36,515 nt of DNA from Desulfotomaculaceae bacterium (GTDB lineage Bacteria; Bacillota; Desulfotomaculia; Desulfotomaculales; Pelotomaculaceae): positions 1-36,515 of the forward strand of contig JAQVXL010000020.1 in the NCBI GenBank assembly GCA_028709235.1. Reading direction: 5' to 3'. Below the pieces are notes generated by a model. It was not told where the DNA came from, made no database searches, and was given only the letters and a program-made list of their open reading frames with translations. Below, in pieces: positions 1 through 8,179 of this stretch. Position numbers and translations under genes: made by a program. The stretch's first letter is position 1, and each line of letters opens with the position of its first letter.

Positions 1-24
1 AATCCCGGCCTTTATAGCGGGATT
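1..24 (-). terminator. Probable intrinsic terminator after the YkuK-like gene
   Basis: A perfect 7-bp inverted repeat (AATCCCG at 1-7, CGGGATT at 18-24) lies 16 bases beyond the stop of the YkuK-like gene. Any U-tract would fall outside the window, so the call rests on the stem and its position. Confidence 0.45.
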
Positions 25-40
25 AATTTGTGTTTTATTC

Positions 41-520
41 TCACTTGGTGTGTTTGTCGGCCACAGTAGAGGCGCCGTAGGCCTCCGGTTTTATTTTTGC
101 CCTGAAGCCGCTGCCGGTGACCATGCCCACAACTTCGCGGATCAGGTCTTTTGTGTCACCATGAACACTAACATCTATATGTATTTCAACGTTCGGATCA
201 TCATGATCATCAAAGCCGAAATCTGCAAAATACTTATGCACCATGCCTCCTACTTCCAGGCTCAGCGCTGTCTCGTAAAATATTTTTTGCCGCAGGCTTT
301 TGATTTTCCGCTTGATCTTTTTATGGTAGTAATAGCGCGCCCCTTTACCCAGCCGGTCGACGACGACCGCAGTGACCAAACAGGTGTCGTTTCTGACCAT
401 AGAGTCGGAGCCGATAATAATTTTGTAAGCCGAGGCGGGGAGATCCTGTATATATTGAATAATGTCGTCCATCATGGCCGAGAAGCGCATCTTTCCCTTG
501 GAAGGGCTGGTAAAATACAT
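41..520 (-). CDS. YkuK family (DUF458) ribonuclease H-like protein
   Basis: Protein of about 159 residues of the YkuK/DUF458 family, which has an RNase H-like fold and no settled function. Visible signs are the N-terminal MYFTSPSKGKM segment, the central IIIGSDSMV strand whose Asp fits the family's putative metal site, the TAVVVDRLGKGARYYYHKK strand pair, and a late Asp in EIHIDVSV. I chose the ATG at 520 because GAGAGGGG precedes it and family members start near here. An upstream ATG at 580 adds 20 residues and follows the rsmA stop by 3 bases, but has no clear ribosome binding site. It is the last gene of the rsmA unit. A small nuclease role is inferred from fold only. Confidence 0.8.
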   Translation of the reverse strand: MYFTSPSKGKMRFSAMMDDIIQYIQDLPASAYKIIIGSDSMVRNDTCLVTAVVVDRLGKGARYYYHKKIKRKIKSLRQKIFYETALSLEVGGMVHKYFADFGFDDHDDPNVEIHIDVSVHGDTKDLIREVVGMVTGSGFRAKIKPEAYGASTVADKHTK

Positions 521-583
521 TTTTCCCCTCTCTATCGCGTGAGCAGGACCCTCTTTCCCGTTTACGCGATACAGCAACATAAC

Positions 584-1468
584 TTAGCTGCTAACTTCTA
601 TAATACTGTCAGTTAAAGAGGCAAATTCCGCCAGGCTTAACGTCTCAGCGCGCCGCCCGGGGTCAATGCCGGCAATTTCCAGGCCTCTCAGACAGGTTTC
701 CCGGTCAAGGCCAAGGGCAGACCCGGTCAGTGAGTTTAATAGAGTTTTGCGCCTCTTGCCGAAGGCGGCCCGGATAATGTTAAACAGCATGTTTTCATCA
801 CGCACGACTACGGCCGGTGCGGGCCTGACCGCCAGCCGGACCACCGCGGAATCAACCCCGGGCTTAGGGTAAAAAACCGTCCTGGGTACTCTAAATAGTA
901 TTTCCGGTTTAGCAAAATATTGTACAGCCAGGCTCAGGGCCCCGTAAGTTTTACTGCCTGGGGCAGCGGCCAGGCGCTCTGCCACTTCAACCTGAATCAT
1001 GATCACAATAATTGAAATATTGAAGCGGCCCAGCAGCAGTCGCATTAAAACAGGGGTGGTGATATAGTAGGGCAGGTTAGCCATCAACTTGTACTTTTTG
1101 CCTGTGCTGCCGTACTCTCCAGCAGTGCTTTCCCCGGCCAGCCGGTCAAAATCTATTTTCAGGGCGTCACCCAGGATCAATTCCACGTTTTGCTGGCCGG
1201 TGAGAACCTCAGACAGTACTGTCATTAGCCCCCGGTCCACTTCAACAGCGATCACTTTCCCGGCTTGCCGGGCAATCTCTGTGGTTAAAGCCCCCAAACC
1301 CGGCCCGATCTCCACTACCAGATCAGACCCGGTCAATTCGCCCGAGGCGATGATCTTACCAATAATATTATTATCAATCAGGAAATTCTGCCCCAGGCTT
1401 TTGCGGCATGAGATACCGTGGCTCTGCATTATATTTCGGATGGCCGCAGAGGATATCATCTGAATCAA
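584..1468 (-). CDS. rsmA: 16S rRNA (adenine1518/1519-N6)-dimethyltransferase RsmA (KsgA)
   Basis: SAM-dependent enzyme that dimethylates the two adjacent adenines in the 3'-terminal hairpin of 16S rRNA, a late step in 30S maturation. The 294-residue length is normal. It shows the LGQNFL segment, the SAM motif EIGPGLGA at about 53-60, and the catalytic NLPYYIT motif at about 131-137. A short loop rich in Gly/Ser/Lys around 111-127 looks like a lineage insertion. The start is TTG at 1468, with AGGAG 8 bases upstream; the ATG three codons later is too far from it. In Bacillus, ksgA follows yabE and rnmV. Here rnmV is missing and the dnaK block lies upstream. Confidence 0.96.
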   Translation of the reverse strand: MIQMISSAAIRNIMQSHGISCRKSLGQNFLIDNNIIGKIIASGELTGSDLVVEIGPGLGALTTEIARQAGKVIAVEVDRGLMTVLSEVLTGQQNVELILGDALKIDFDRLAGESTAGEYGSTGKKYKLMANLPYYITTPVLMRLLLGRFNISIIVIMIQVEVAERLAAAPGSKTYGALSLAVQYFAKPEILFRVPRTVFYPKPGVDSAVVRLAVRPAPAVVVRDENMLFNIIRAAFGKRRKTLLNSLTGSALGLDRETCLRGLEIAGIDPGRRAETLSLAEFASLTDSIIEVSS

Positions 1469-1590
1469 TCTCTGTGCTCCTGACCGCTCTAATGGCTACA
1501 ATTTAACTTAACATTCGACACTGGCAAAAATGTTTCCTTTTATTATTCCCTGATTTTGTCCCAAACACCAAAAAAAATCCCTTCTTCCCG

Positions 1591-3315
1591 TCATGAATAT
1601 GGCCGCAGGTTGGCTTCCAGGGCCTCGCAGGCTGATATCATTGTATTAATATTCTTACTGCCCAGGGCCTTTTTGGCTGCCTTTACCGGCTCCTTCAGCG
1701 CTTCTTTTACCCCTTTATAGGCTTGCCTGTCTTTGCTTTGGGCGGTTCGCCGCTCCACTTCTGCGGCCTGGGCCAGCAGTCTTTGCAACCGCCCGTGCAC
1801 CTCGGTTTCCTGACGGAATTTGTCGTCTTCTACGGCATACTGCCGGGCATCCCGGATCGCTTTTTGGATATCAGCGTCACTCATGTTGGAGGAAGCTTCG
1901 ATGGTGATCTCCTGTGCTTTGCCGGTTTTCAGGTCTTTCGCCCCTACATTCACAATGCCGTTGGCGTCAATGGTAAAGGTTACCTCAATTTGCGGCACGC
2001 CCCGCAGGGCCCTCTGGATGCCCTTCAGCTTGAACTTGCCCAAAGTCTTGTTCTGATTGGCCATAGGGCGTTCGCCCTGCAGCACATGGATTTCCACCGC
2101 AGGCTGAAAATTGGCCGCGGTGGTGAACACCTGACTTTTTGAAATGGGAATTGTTGTGTTCCGTTCAATTACATGGGTACATACGCCGCCCACCGTCTCG
2201 ATGCCGAGAGACAGCGGCGTCACATCCAAAAGCAATAGCCCGCTTACGGCGCCAATCAGCACACCTCCCTGCAAAGCCGCGCCTATAACCACGCACTCGT
2301 CGGGATTGATGCCCTTAAAACCCTCCTTGCCGGTGATGCTTTTCACCTTTTCCTGCACAGCGGGCACCCTGGTGGAACCCCCTACCAGCAAGACCTTGCC
2401 CAGATCCTTTTGGGAGATATGCGCGTCTTCCATCGTTTGCTGCACCGGTCCGGCGGTGGCTTCCACCAAATGGGCCGTCAAAGCGTTGAATTTGGACCGC
2501 GTCAGGGAGATGTCCAGGTGCAGGGGATTCCCCCTGGCTTCGGTGAGGAAGGGCAGGTTTATCGTAGTGGTTTCGGCGACAGAAAGATCCTTTTTCGCCT
2601 GTTCGGCCGCCTCTTTCAAACGCTGCATTACCGCCGGTTGGTTGGCCATATTCACCCCGTGCTCCTTGTTGAACCCGGCCAACAGCCAGTCCACGATACA
2701 GGCGTCAAAGTCGTCACCACCCAGGCGGTTGTTGCCTGCTGTGGCCAACACTTCAATTACGCCGTCCTGGATGTCCAGAACCGATACATCGAAGGTGCCG
2801 CCGCCCAGGTCGAATACCAGCACCTTCTGGCTTTCCTCTTTATCCACGCCGTAAGCCACCGCAGCGGCCGTGGGTTCATTGATGATCCGCCGCACCTCCA
2901 GTCCGGCAATAGTGCCGGCATCTTTGGTAGCCTGCCGCTGGGCATCTGTAAAATAGGCGGGCACGGTGATCACCGCCTCAGTTACGGCCTCACCAAGATA
3001 GGCTTCCGCATCCTTTTTCAACTTGCCCAGAATCATGGCTGATATCTCGGGGGAGGTAAAGGATTTTCCGTCAATCTTTACTTTATATGCGGTGCCCATC
3101 TCCCGCTTGATGGAGCTGATGGTACGGTCCGGGTTGGCTGCCGCTTGCCGCAGCGCCACCTGTCCCACCAGGCGCTCACCGCTCTGTGAAAAAGCTACCA
3201 CCGAGGGGGTAGTGCGAGCCCCTTCGGCGTTGGGGATGATCACCGGCTTGCCACCTTCCATTACTGCCACGCAGGAATTGGTGGTGCCCAGGTCGATCCC
3301 GATAATTTTACCCAT
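1591..3315 (-). CDS. dnaK: Short Hsp70 chaperone (DnaK-type) paired with a J-protein
   Basis: ATP-driven Hsp70. The nucleotide-binding domain has the phosphate-1 motif [10 protein letters not shown] (about 6-15), IINEPTAAA (144-152), phosphate-2 [12 protein letters not shown] (167-178) and the adenosine motif [14 protein letters not shown]. The hydrophobic linker [11 protein letters not shown] joins a canonical substrate-binding beta domain. At 574 residues it is about 30-60 shorter than typical DnaK; the C-terminal lid ends in [11 protein letters not shown] and lacks the usual disordered EEVD-like or Gly-rich tail. GGAGG lies 9 bases before ATG. No hrcA or grpE is adjacent. It follows the J-protein gene by 43 bases, so it is probably a dedicated partner and a second Hsp70 rather than the main heat-shock DnaK. 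Confidence 0.93.
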   Translation of the reverse strand: MGKIIGIDLGTTNSCVAVMEGGKPVIIPNAEGARTTPSVVAFSQSGERLVGQVALRQAAANPDRTISSIKREMGTAYKVKIDGKSFTSPEISAMILGKLKKDAEAYLGEAVTEAVITVPAYFTDAQRQATKDAGTIAGLEVRRIINEPTAAAVAYGVDKEESQKVLVFDLGGGTFDVSVLDIQDGVIEVLATAGNNRLGGDDFDACIVDWLLAGFNKEHGVNMANQPAVMQRLKEAAEQAKKDLSVAETTTINLPFLTEARGNPLHLDISLTRSKFNALTAHLVEATAGPVQQTMEDAHISQKDLGKVLLVGGSTRVPAVQEKVKSITGKEGFKGINPDECVVIGAALQGGVLIGAVSGLLLLDVTPLSLGIETVGGVCTHVIERNTTIPISKSQVFTTAANFQPAVEIHVLQGERPMANQNKTLGKFKLKGIQRALRGVPQIEVTFTIDANGIVNVGAKDLKTGKAQEITIEASSNMSDADIQKAIRDARQYAVEDDKFRQETEVHGRLQRLLAQAAEVERRTAQSKDRQAYKGVKEALKEPVKAAKKALGSKNINTMISACEALEANLRPYS

Positions 3316-3358
3316 CTTCTTGAGCCTCCATTATTTATTATGTTCCCGGCTCTCTATT

Positions 3359-4063
3359 TCAGCAGGGGCGGCAACAGTACAGGCAAAACAGCTGCGCCAG
3401 CATTAGCTGCAGGAAACAGCAACCCATCCGCTGCATGTCAAACCCCTGGCTTTGCCCCGTCTGCTGGTATTTATAGCTGCTCTGCTGGAATTGGTTCAAC
3501 AGCTGCCGGTATTCCGCATTGCCGGGTTCCAGGCGCACTGCGGTTTTAGCGTGATGCAGCGCCGTGATCCGGTTGCCGGTGCCGGCATTGGCAATGGCGC
3601 TGAGATAATACCACTCGGCATTGCGCTGCTGTATTTGGTAGAGTACATACAGCGCATTCTGGTACCGCCAGGCCTGGATATACAGGCGGGCCTGCCCCAG
3701 CGTGGGTGAGCCGGACTGTCCATGTTCTTGCTGCCCCCACCCTTGACCGAAAATGTCGCCGAAGATATCCTCAAAGCCCCTAAAATCAAAGCCGCCAAAG
3801 GGGTCGTCGCCCCGTCCCCCGCCTGGCTGGTTGTACCGCTGCTGCCCGTAGCTTCCGTCAGGCCGCTCGTAGGATGAGCCGCCGGTTTTTTGTGTCTTGA
3901 TCTGCTCGTAGGCCGCATTGATCTGGCTCATCTTTTGCGTGGCGGCTTCGTTCCCGGGATTCAGGTCGGGGTGGTATTTTTTTGCCAGCCGGCGATAAGC
4001 CCTTGTAACTTCCTCTTCCGTGGCAGAGGGACTGATGCCCAGTATTTTATAGGGATCATCCAT
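3359..4063 (-). CDS. J-domain co-chaperone with Cys-rich hydrophobic C-terminus
   Basis: Protein of 234 residues. Residues 1-66 form a J domain (DPYKILGIS...) with the HPD tripeptide at 31-33, which triggers Hsp70 ATP hydrolysis. A Gly/Gln/Phe-rich linker (about 75-125, repeated [12 protein letters not shown]) follows, then a helical TPR-like stretch (about 130-195) with alternating Ala/Tyr helices. The last about 20 residues, starting near MGCCFLQ, hold six cysteines among hydrophobic residues. The canonical DnaJ zinc-finger repeats and client-binding domains are absent, so it is a specialised class C J-protein. I chose the ATG at 4063 (GGAGGC 5 bases upstream); it follows the DUF5685 stop by 1 base, and dnaK follows it. 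Confidence 0.9.
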   Translation of the reverse strand: MDDPYKILGISPSATEEEVTRAYRRLAKKYHPDLNPGNEAATQKMSQINAAYEQIKTQKTGGSSYERPDGSYGQQRYNQPGGGRGDDPFGGFDFRGFEDIFGDIFGQGWGQQEHGQSGSPTLGQARLYIQAWRYQNALYVLYQIQQRNAEWYYLSAIANAGTGNRITALHHAKTAVRLEPGNAEYRQLLNQFQQSSYKYQQTGQSQGFDMQRMGCCFLQLMLAQLFCLYCCRPC

Positions 4064-4064
4064 G

Positions 4065-4877
4065 TTATGCCTCCACCCCATTCCTTTTTCGCACCCGATA
4101 TTTCTGCCAGACGCCGGAATACAGAATATTTTGCAGGATATGCCGGTCCCGCCTGAGGGGCAATTTCTCAAATTCGGCAGCGCATTCGGCCATCATGAGC
4201 GTGAGCGCCGGCGTGAAATCTGTCTCTGTCTGCGCCACCAGAGGATTGTACCGCTGTTTTTTGATGTCGGCTTTCAGATCATTCACCGCATCCAGCAGGT
4301 AGATAAAGCGGCCCAGGGCTGCTCCCATGCGCCATAGCGCGGCCGCATACTGATCCTGCCGCCAAAGAAAGACTGAACCCATTAGTTGTCCAAAGCAGTT
4401 GGCCGGCAAATCCGGATTGAGCTCATTGGCCCTTTCCATCTCTCCAAGACGCTGCAGACAGCCGGCAATGGCCAGGCACTGCCGGGGATGCTTTTCTTTG
4501 ATGCGGGGCAGGAATTTTCCCAGCAGCCTGCTTTTTTGTTTGGCCGCCAGGTTATTGTCGTCGTTGGAATCGTCCAGGTATTGGTAATAGGTCAGGATCA
4601 TGTTCATATCCGCCGCATAGGCGGTAACCGGCGTTTCCACATAAGAATGCCGCTTTATCAGATGTGGTACACAGCGCCGGCTGCCCCGGGTCTCCTCCAG
4701 TTCATATAAGGAGGAAAGCAGAATGGTCAGAAAGGTCATGTCGTAGGTGAGGGTGGCGTGGCCAATGCTGCCATATTGTGCACCCAGTTGATGGCACAGC
4801 CCGCAATAATACTTTCCGTACCGGTGCTTTTCTTCTTTTGTCAACGCTTGGGGGTTTGTTACGATATATCCAAACAC
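4065..4877 (-). CDS. DUF5685 family protein with Asp-rich class I terpenoid-synthase-like motifs
   Basis: Protein of 270 residues, recognised as DUF5685 by its FGYI-VTNP start, the [11 protein letters not shown] segment (C25, C28), the TYDMTFL helix and the [16 protein letters not shown] stretch. No function is established. I see LDDSNDD at 101-107 and [19 protein letters not shown] at 194-212. The latter has the spacing D-x3-D-x3-D-x4-RY-x-P seen in the second Asp-rich motif of squalene/phytoene synthases, preceded by a matching Ala/Leu-rich helix. This similarity is my inference. The start is GTG at 4877 with a weak ribosome binding site, 16 bases after the TetR stop. Its stop abuts the J-protein start, so the genes are probably translationally coupled. 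Confidence 0.85.
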   Translation of the reverse strand: MFGYIVTNPQALTKEEKHRYGKYYCGLCHQLGAQYGSIGHATLTYDMTFLTILLSSLYELEETRGSRRCVPHLIKRHSYVETPVTAYAADMNMILTYYQYLDDSNDDNNLAAKQKSRLLGKFLPRIKEKHPRQCLAIAGCLQRLGEMERANELNPDLPANCFGQLMGSVFLWRQDQYAAALWRMGAALGRFIYLLDAVNDLKADIKKQRYNPLVAQTETDFTPALTLMMAECAAEFEKLPLRRDRHILQNILYSGVWQKYRVRKRNGVEA

Positions 4878-4893
4878 TATTTATCGGCCTTTT

Positions 4894-5502
4894 TCATTTT
4901 AGAAAGCCCCGCTTCAACAATTTCAGCTGTGCCGCATATCTGGAACGGTTATTCTCATAGTTTGATATGTCAAAAAAGACTCTGGCAAAGGTCTCTCCTG
5001 TCAGGGACAACAGGACGTCCAGCATATGGCCAAAATCCTCTTCCCTATGAATATCCAGCAAATCCATATCGATATAGGGCATCAATTTCTCCGCAAATCC
5101 ACCAAGGGTTTTCTCTTTGACCTGCTGGCGCAGAAAATCGTCATTGATGCGAATGTCCGAAAAGATATTTTTAAAAAAAGCGTTGTTTCTTTCCTTTTTG
5201 ACAAACACATAAGTGAAATCCAGAATGTTAAGGAACATTTGAAACAAATCACCGCCGGTTTGTTTCAGGCTCGCCAGGGCCTGTTGCTCCAGCATGGCCC
5301 GGTAATCGGTCAGCAGATATTGCAGTACATCCTGCTTGTCCTTAAAATACTGGTAGAAGCTGCCCCGGGAGATGCCGGCCAGCCGCACAATCTGGTTGAT
5401 GGACACTTCATCGAAGGGCACCCGGGAAAATTCGACGTAAATGGCTTCCAGCAATTTTTTCTGTTTTTCTTCCGGCAGATTAAAAAATGTTTTGGTCGGC
5501 AT
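4894..5502 (-). CDS. TetR/AcrR family transcriptional regulator
   Basis: Regulator of 202 residues. The N-terminal DNA-binding domain has the classic TetR helix-turn-helix at about 33-52 (VSINQIVRLAGISRGSFYQYF), followed by the all-helical C-terminal domain with aromatic and Lys-rich helices (VKKERNNAFFKNIFSDIR). The ligand is unknown. GGGAGG lies 7 bases before ATG. The gene sits second in the block, 14 bases after the zinc-ribbon membrane gene. A palindrome in the block's promoter is the likely autoregulatory operator, so this protein probably controls the zinc-ribbon, DUF5685, J-protein and Hsp70 genes together. That control is inference from layout. Confidence 0.92.
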   Translation of the reverse strand: MPTKTFFNLPEEKQKKLLEAIYVEFSRVPFDEVSINQIVRLAGISRGSFYQYFKDKQDVLQYLLTDYRAMLEQQALASLKQTGGDLFQMFLNILDFTYVFVKKERNNAFFKNIFSDIRINDDFLRQQVKEKTLGGFAEKLMPYIDMDLLDIHREEDFGHMLDVLLSLTGETFARVFFDISNYENNRSRYAAQLKLLKRGFLK

Positions 5503-5516
5503 GTTTTAACCTCCCA

Positions 5517-5912
5517 TCATGTTTCTTGATCAAAGGTTGTCTTGCATATCGGGCAGCGGATGGTGATGAGCCCCTTGCCCCTGGGTACTCTCAATTGCTG
5601 CTTACAGGAAGAACAGCGATAGAACCGGTGGGTTTTCCTTTGGCGCAGCTGGAGCTTGATCTGGATAAAATACTGGCTGGATTGCCCTTTGACCCGGAGA
5701 AACCCATAATTCTCCTGAGCACGCTTTTCCACGTTTCGAGAAAATAGGCGGAAGGTGATCAACAATAACAAAACAAAGGCCAAAAAATGCAAGGTTGTTG
5801 ATCGCGTAAACAAGGAGATGATCCAGAGAATTATGGCCCAAATAATCAGGAAGCGGCCCAGATCATCCTGTCCATATCGTCCATACATAAAACGTTGTAA
5901 CCATTCTTTCAT
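5517..5912 (-). CDS. Small membrane protein with C-terminal zinc ribbon
   Basis: Protein of about 131 residues that I cannot assign to a named family. An amphipathic N-terminus (MKEWLQRFMYGRYGQDDLGRF) leads into two predicted membrane helices (about 20-36 and 42-57), then a basic cytosolic part (QLRQRKTHRFYRC) and a zinc ribbon with cysteines at 100, 103, 120 and 123 (CxxC-x16-CxxC). The ATG at 5912 is preferred because AAGGGG is 8 bases upstream; the TTG at 5918 is only 2 bases from it. It is the first gene of the TetR-DUF5685-J-Hsp70 block, behind the TTGAAA/TATAAT promoter. It could tether or sense something for the chaperone unit, but this is speculation. Confidence 0.78.
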   Translation of the reverse strand: MKEWLQRFMYGRYGQDDLGRFLIIWAIILWIISLFTRSTTLHFLAFVLLLLITFRLFSRNVEKRAQENYGFLRVKGQSSQYFIQIKLQLRQRKTHRFYRCSSCKQQLRVPRGKGLITIRCPICKTTFDQET

Positions 5913-5983
5913 TACCAATGCCCCTTATATATTTCTTCATTCAACAAATTGCTGCAAAATGTGACAGAGTAGTTATCCTTTAT

Positions 5984-6012
5984 ATTATAAATGACACCCT
6001 GTCACATTTCAA
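5984..6012 (-). promoter_or_regulatory. SigmaA-type promoter with embedded TetR-like operator
   Basis: On the minus strand TTGAAA (6012-6007) and TATAAT (5989-5984) are separated by exactly 17 bases. The spacer holds the palindrome TGACA-CCC-TGTCA (5992-6004). A further related half site, AAATGTGACAG at 5957-5967, is an 11-base inverted match to CTGTCACATTT at 5999-6009. Placement inside the promoter is typical of repressor operators. Binding by the TetR protein encoded downstream is inferred. Confidence 0.65.
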
Positions 6013-6080
6013 TAAAAACAACGAGCGTTTTAATATTTTCACATCTGGGATTATTGACATTTACATGAGCATAAAAATAC

Positions 6081-6112
6081 TGCCAGGCATCATTAAAAAT
6101 GATTGGCAGTGT
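6081..6112 (-). terminator. Imperfect hairpin, possible secondary terminator
   Basis: CTGCCA/TGGCAG and ATCATT/AATGAT arms form a stem with a 3-base bulge. On the minus strand it is followed by TATTTTTATG. It lies beyond the yabE terminator and may back it up, or insulate the TetR promoter further on. It is weak evidence. Confidence 0.3.
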
Positions 6113-6200
6113 TATGTTTCTGTATCTGAGCTGTTTACTTGAGCTTTTCTTCAATCCTGTATGCACGCTTCTTTAGAGCTGCTACTGTTTTATCAATAAT

Positions 6201-6224
6201 TAAAGGGCCGCCTGCGGCCCTTTA
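6201..6224 (-). terminator. Intrinsic terminator of yabE
   Basis: A perfect 11-bp stem, TAAAGGGCCGC / GCGGCCCTTTA with a 2-base turn, begins two bases after the yabE stop codon. The following tract on the minus strand (ATTATTG) is only moderately U-rich. Confidence 0.7.
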
Positions 6225-6226
6225 AC

Positions 6227-7243
6227 TCAATCTATCCGGTAGACTTTAACGTTCCTCATGCCCCAGTTCATCGCCTCGTCATGTGAATCAAAAAAGAGGT
6301 CGATCCTGTTTCCTATAATACTACCGCCCACGTCCAGAGCAGTGGCATAACCATACCCATCCACATAAAGCTTCGTCCACAAAGGGATAACGGCCGGGTC
6401 AACTGCCACCACACCATAGTAGGGATAGACTCCGCAGCTGGTATTACTTCCGGTATGGGTATAAGCCGATGCTACCATATCAATGGCCTCGGCGTACCTG
6501 ATGTTTTCACCGCCCCGGGACACAACCTGGCCGCTGCCCACCATCACTAATTGGTTAACCGGTGGTGTAATCGTCCTGGTCGAGATTATCTGCCGGGCGA
6601 TCTCAATCCCGTCCCGGTATTTAACCTGCCAGGTCTGCTGTGCGGTACCATTTCTGCCCTCTTCAGCGATCCGGGTAGCGCCTTGAGGCATATTCACCGT
6701 ATATTTCTGTTTTGTTTCAAAATTTAACACTGCTTCTTTTTCTTCAGTTTTAGTAACAACCCTTGCTACAACAATACTCATACCCGGTATAACGGCAGCA
6801 TCCCTGGCGGGACTCACCTCGTCTTCCGGGCCCGTCACGATGGCCACTTCATTTAGCAGGTCGCCGACTACACCGCACTGGGTCCTTACCGGCAATACCT
6901 GCCCGTCTACACTAATGCTGACATCTGCTGCCCGGTCGACTGTGATCACCATGCCGTTCACCAGCGCTGAGTCTAATGACGGCGTTGTTTCATCGTTATT
7001 TAACACAACAATGTCTTTCGCCGCTAAAAGGTCTCCTACTGTGCCGGCATAGGTCCTGACCGCGCGCTCCTTGCCGTCGTCAATAATTACCACTGATTTT
7101 TCTGCCCAAACGCCAATAGCAAGAACAAATAGTACAACCATTATTGAGGCAGCAGACTTTAAAAGGCTCCGGTTTTCCCCAGCGCACAACCTTTTATAAC
7201 CTGCGCTGCCCCGCCAAACTAGCAAATACTCTTTCCAACTCAT
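6227..7243 (-). CDS. yabE: YabE-like cell-wall protein (DUF348 x2, G5, 3D domains)
   Basis: Membrane-anchored or secreted wall-associated protein of about 338 residues. A membrane segment at about 29-47 is followed by two ubiquitin-like DUF348 repeats (VVIIDDGKERAVRTYAGTVGDLL and ISVDGQVLPVRTQCGVVGDLL), a G5 domain (about 165-240) and a C-terminal 3D domain with its Asp-containing strands (VAVDPAVIPLWTKL, ATALDVGGSI, IDLFFDS). Relatives resemble resuscitation-promoting factors and are expected to act on peptidoglycan, the 3D domain being the putative lytic part. ATG at 7243 has AGGAGG 6 bases upstream; a TTG one codon earlier is less well placed. Its position between tatD and rsmA matches Bacillus synteny, with cobO and UPF0158 inserted before it. 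Confidence 0.93.
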   Translation of the reverse strand: MSWKEYLLVWRGSAGYKRLCAGENRSLLKSAASIMVVLFVLAIGVWAEKSVVIIDDGKERAVRTYAGTVGDLLAAKDIVVLNNDETTPSLDSALVNGMVITVDRAADVSISVDGQVLPVRTQCGVVGDLLNEVAIVTGPEDEVSPARDAAVIPGMSIVVARVVTKTEEKEAVLNFETKQKYTVNMPQGATRIAEEGRNGTAQQTWQVKYRDGIEIARQIISTRTITPPVNQLVMVGSGQVVSRGGENIRYAEAIDMVASAYTHTGSNTSCGVYPYYGVVAVDPAVIPLWTKLYVDGYGYATALDVGGSIIGNRIDLFFDSHDEAMNWGMRNVKVYRID

Positions 7244-7692
7244 CAAATGCCTCCTTTTTGACAGGTCCGTCTCTCATCCATTAAGGAAATTTTTCAACTG
7301 ATTACCTTCAAATTAATCACGTTTTCTTGTCTGTCTACCTGGCTCATTCAGAACCAGCCTACCAACGCTTTTATATTTTACTACAAGTTGTCAGTTTTGA
7401 GTAGGGTTTATTAATGTCGCTTTCTGCACAATATTGCATCAATTGGAAATATTCTTTTATTTTAAACTCTTAATAACAAGGAGTTTTCAACTATAAATTA
7501 TTATAATTGATGTCCTGTCTTCTTTAAACAACACAAGGGCCGAGGCCTGTTTCTCCGGTTGCAAAACCAGGCAGACTGTCTCTGGTTTTGCAAAAAAAAT
7601 TACCGGCGCGCTGGCCCGGTAATTTTTTTTATTTTTTTAACTTATAAACTTCCACTTCCCTGCACGACACCCTGCCTCTGGAGAGGGGACAA
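7244..7692. other. Intergenic region between UPF0158 gene and yabE
   Basis: About 450 bases without a credible gene; the longest open frames are about 20 codons. It is AT-rich from 7290 to 7530 and should hold the yabE promoter, but I see no convincing -35/-10 pair. Its upper end carries two tandem hairpins (listed separately). Confidence 0.6.
7560..7633 (-). terminator. Two tandem hairpins ending the UPF0158 transcript
   Basis: The hairpin nearer the gene pairs AAATTACCGG with CCGGTAATTT around 7600-7628 and is flanked by long A and T runs, so it can terminate in both directions. Beyond it a 12-bp perfect repeat, TTGCAAAACCAG / CTGGTTTTGCAA, forms a second stem at about 7559-7593. The pair lies 60 bases after the UPF0158 stop. 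Confidence 0.7.
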
Positions 7693-8112
7693 TCATTTCT
7701 CAACAAGCTCTATTCCTTTTTCCATGAACCACTTTTTTAAGTAGTCCGCATATTTTTCGTCTTGAAACTTATACCACTGACGCCGCTCGTCTTCGTAGTC
7801 CATCAGGATTCTCCTGTATCTGGCATCTGCTTCCAACTCATTTTCCAGCTGGGATTTTAAATTCTGGTCCTCTATAGTTGCTATATAATCTTTTTTTACC
7901 TGCAAAGAAAATTCTTTTTCAATCTTGGGCAGCCTGACGAACCGTTCGGTCTGCCGGTCAAGCCTTTTCATCACCTCTGCATGTTCGGGGAAATCCAGGG
8001 CTGAAAAAAACTTGACGTCACCCGTCTGCAGATCAACGTAGTATTCGGAGTGTTGGCTGCTGTTTTCAAAAGCATTAATAATCCACGCTATTATAACGGG
8101 TACCTGTCGCAT
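7693..8112 (-). CDS. UPF0158 family protein
   Basis: Protein of 139 residues that fits UPF0158: an N-terminal helix (VIIAWIINAFENSS) followed by the SEYYVDLQTGDVKFF strand pair typical of the family, then a long, highly charged helical region. The role is unknown; members are small cytosolic proteins. It starts at ATG 8112 with AAGGAGGG 8 bases upstream. It lies about 70 bases after cobO on the same strand and could share its transcript, although no functional link is evident. Confidence 0.72.
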   Translation of the reverse strand: MRQVPVIIAWIINAFENSSQHSEYYVDLQTGDVKFFSALDFPEHAEVMKRLDRQTERFVRLPKIEKEFSLQVKKDYIATIEDQNLKSQLENELEADARYRRILMDYEDERRQWYKFQDEKYADYLKKWFMEKGIELVEK

Positions 8113-8179
8113 CCAGCAAACCCTCCTTATCTAAAGTTGTCTTTAAAATACTTACTGTTCTGCAATGAGCTTAGTCCTC

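Noticed and set aside
1723-3042. Several long plus-strand frames opposite the Hsp70 gene
   Set aside because: They lie inside the well-supported dnaK frame, lack family motifs, and follow the usual antisense shadow of a GC-balanced gene.
7693-8112. UPF0158 gene as part of a toxin-antitoxin pair
   Set aside because: No partner gene of suitable size is next to it; it lies after cobO with normal spacing and has its own terminator.
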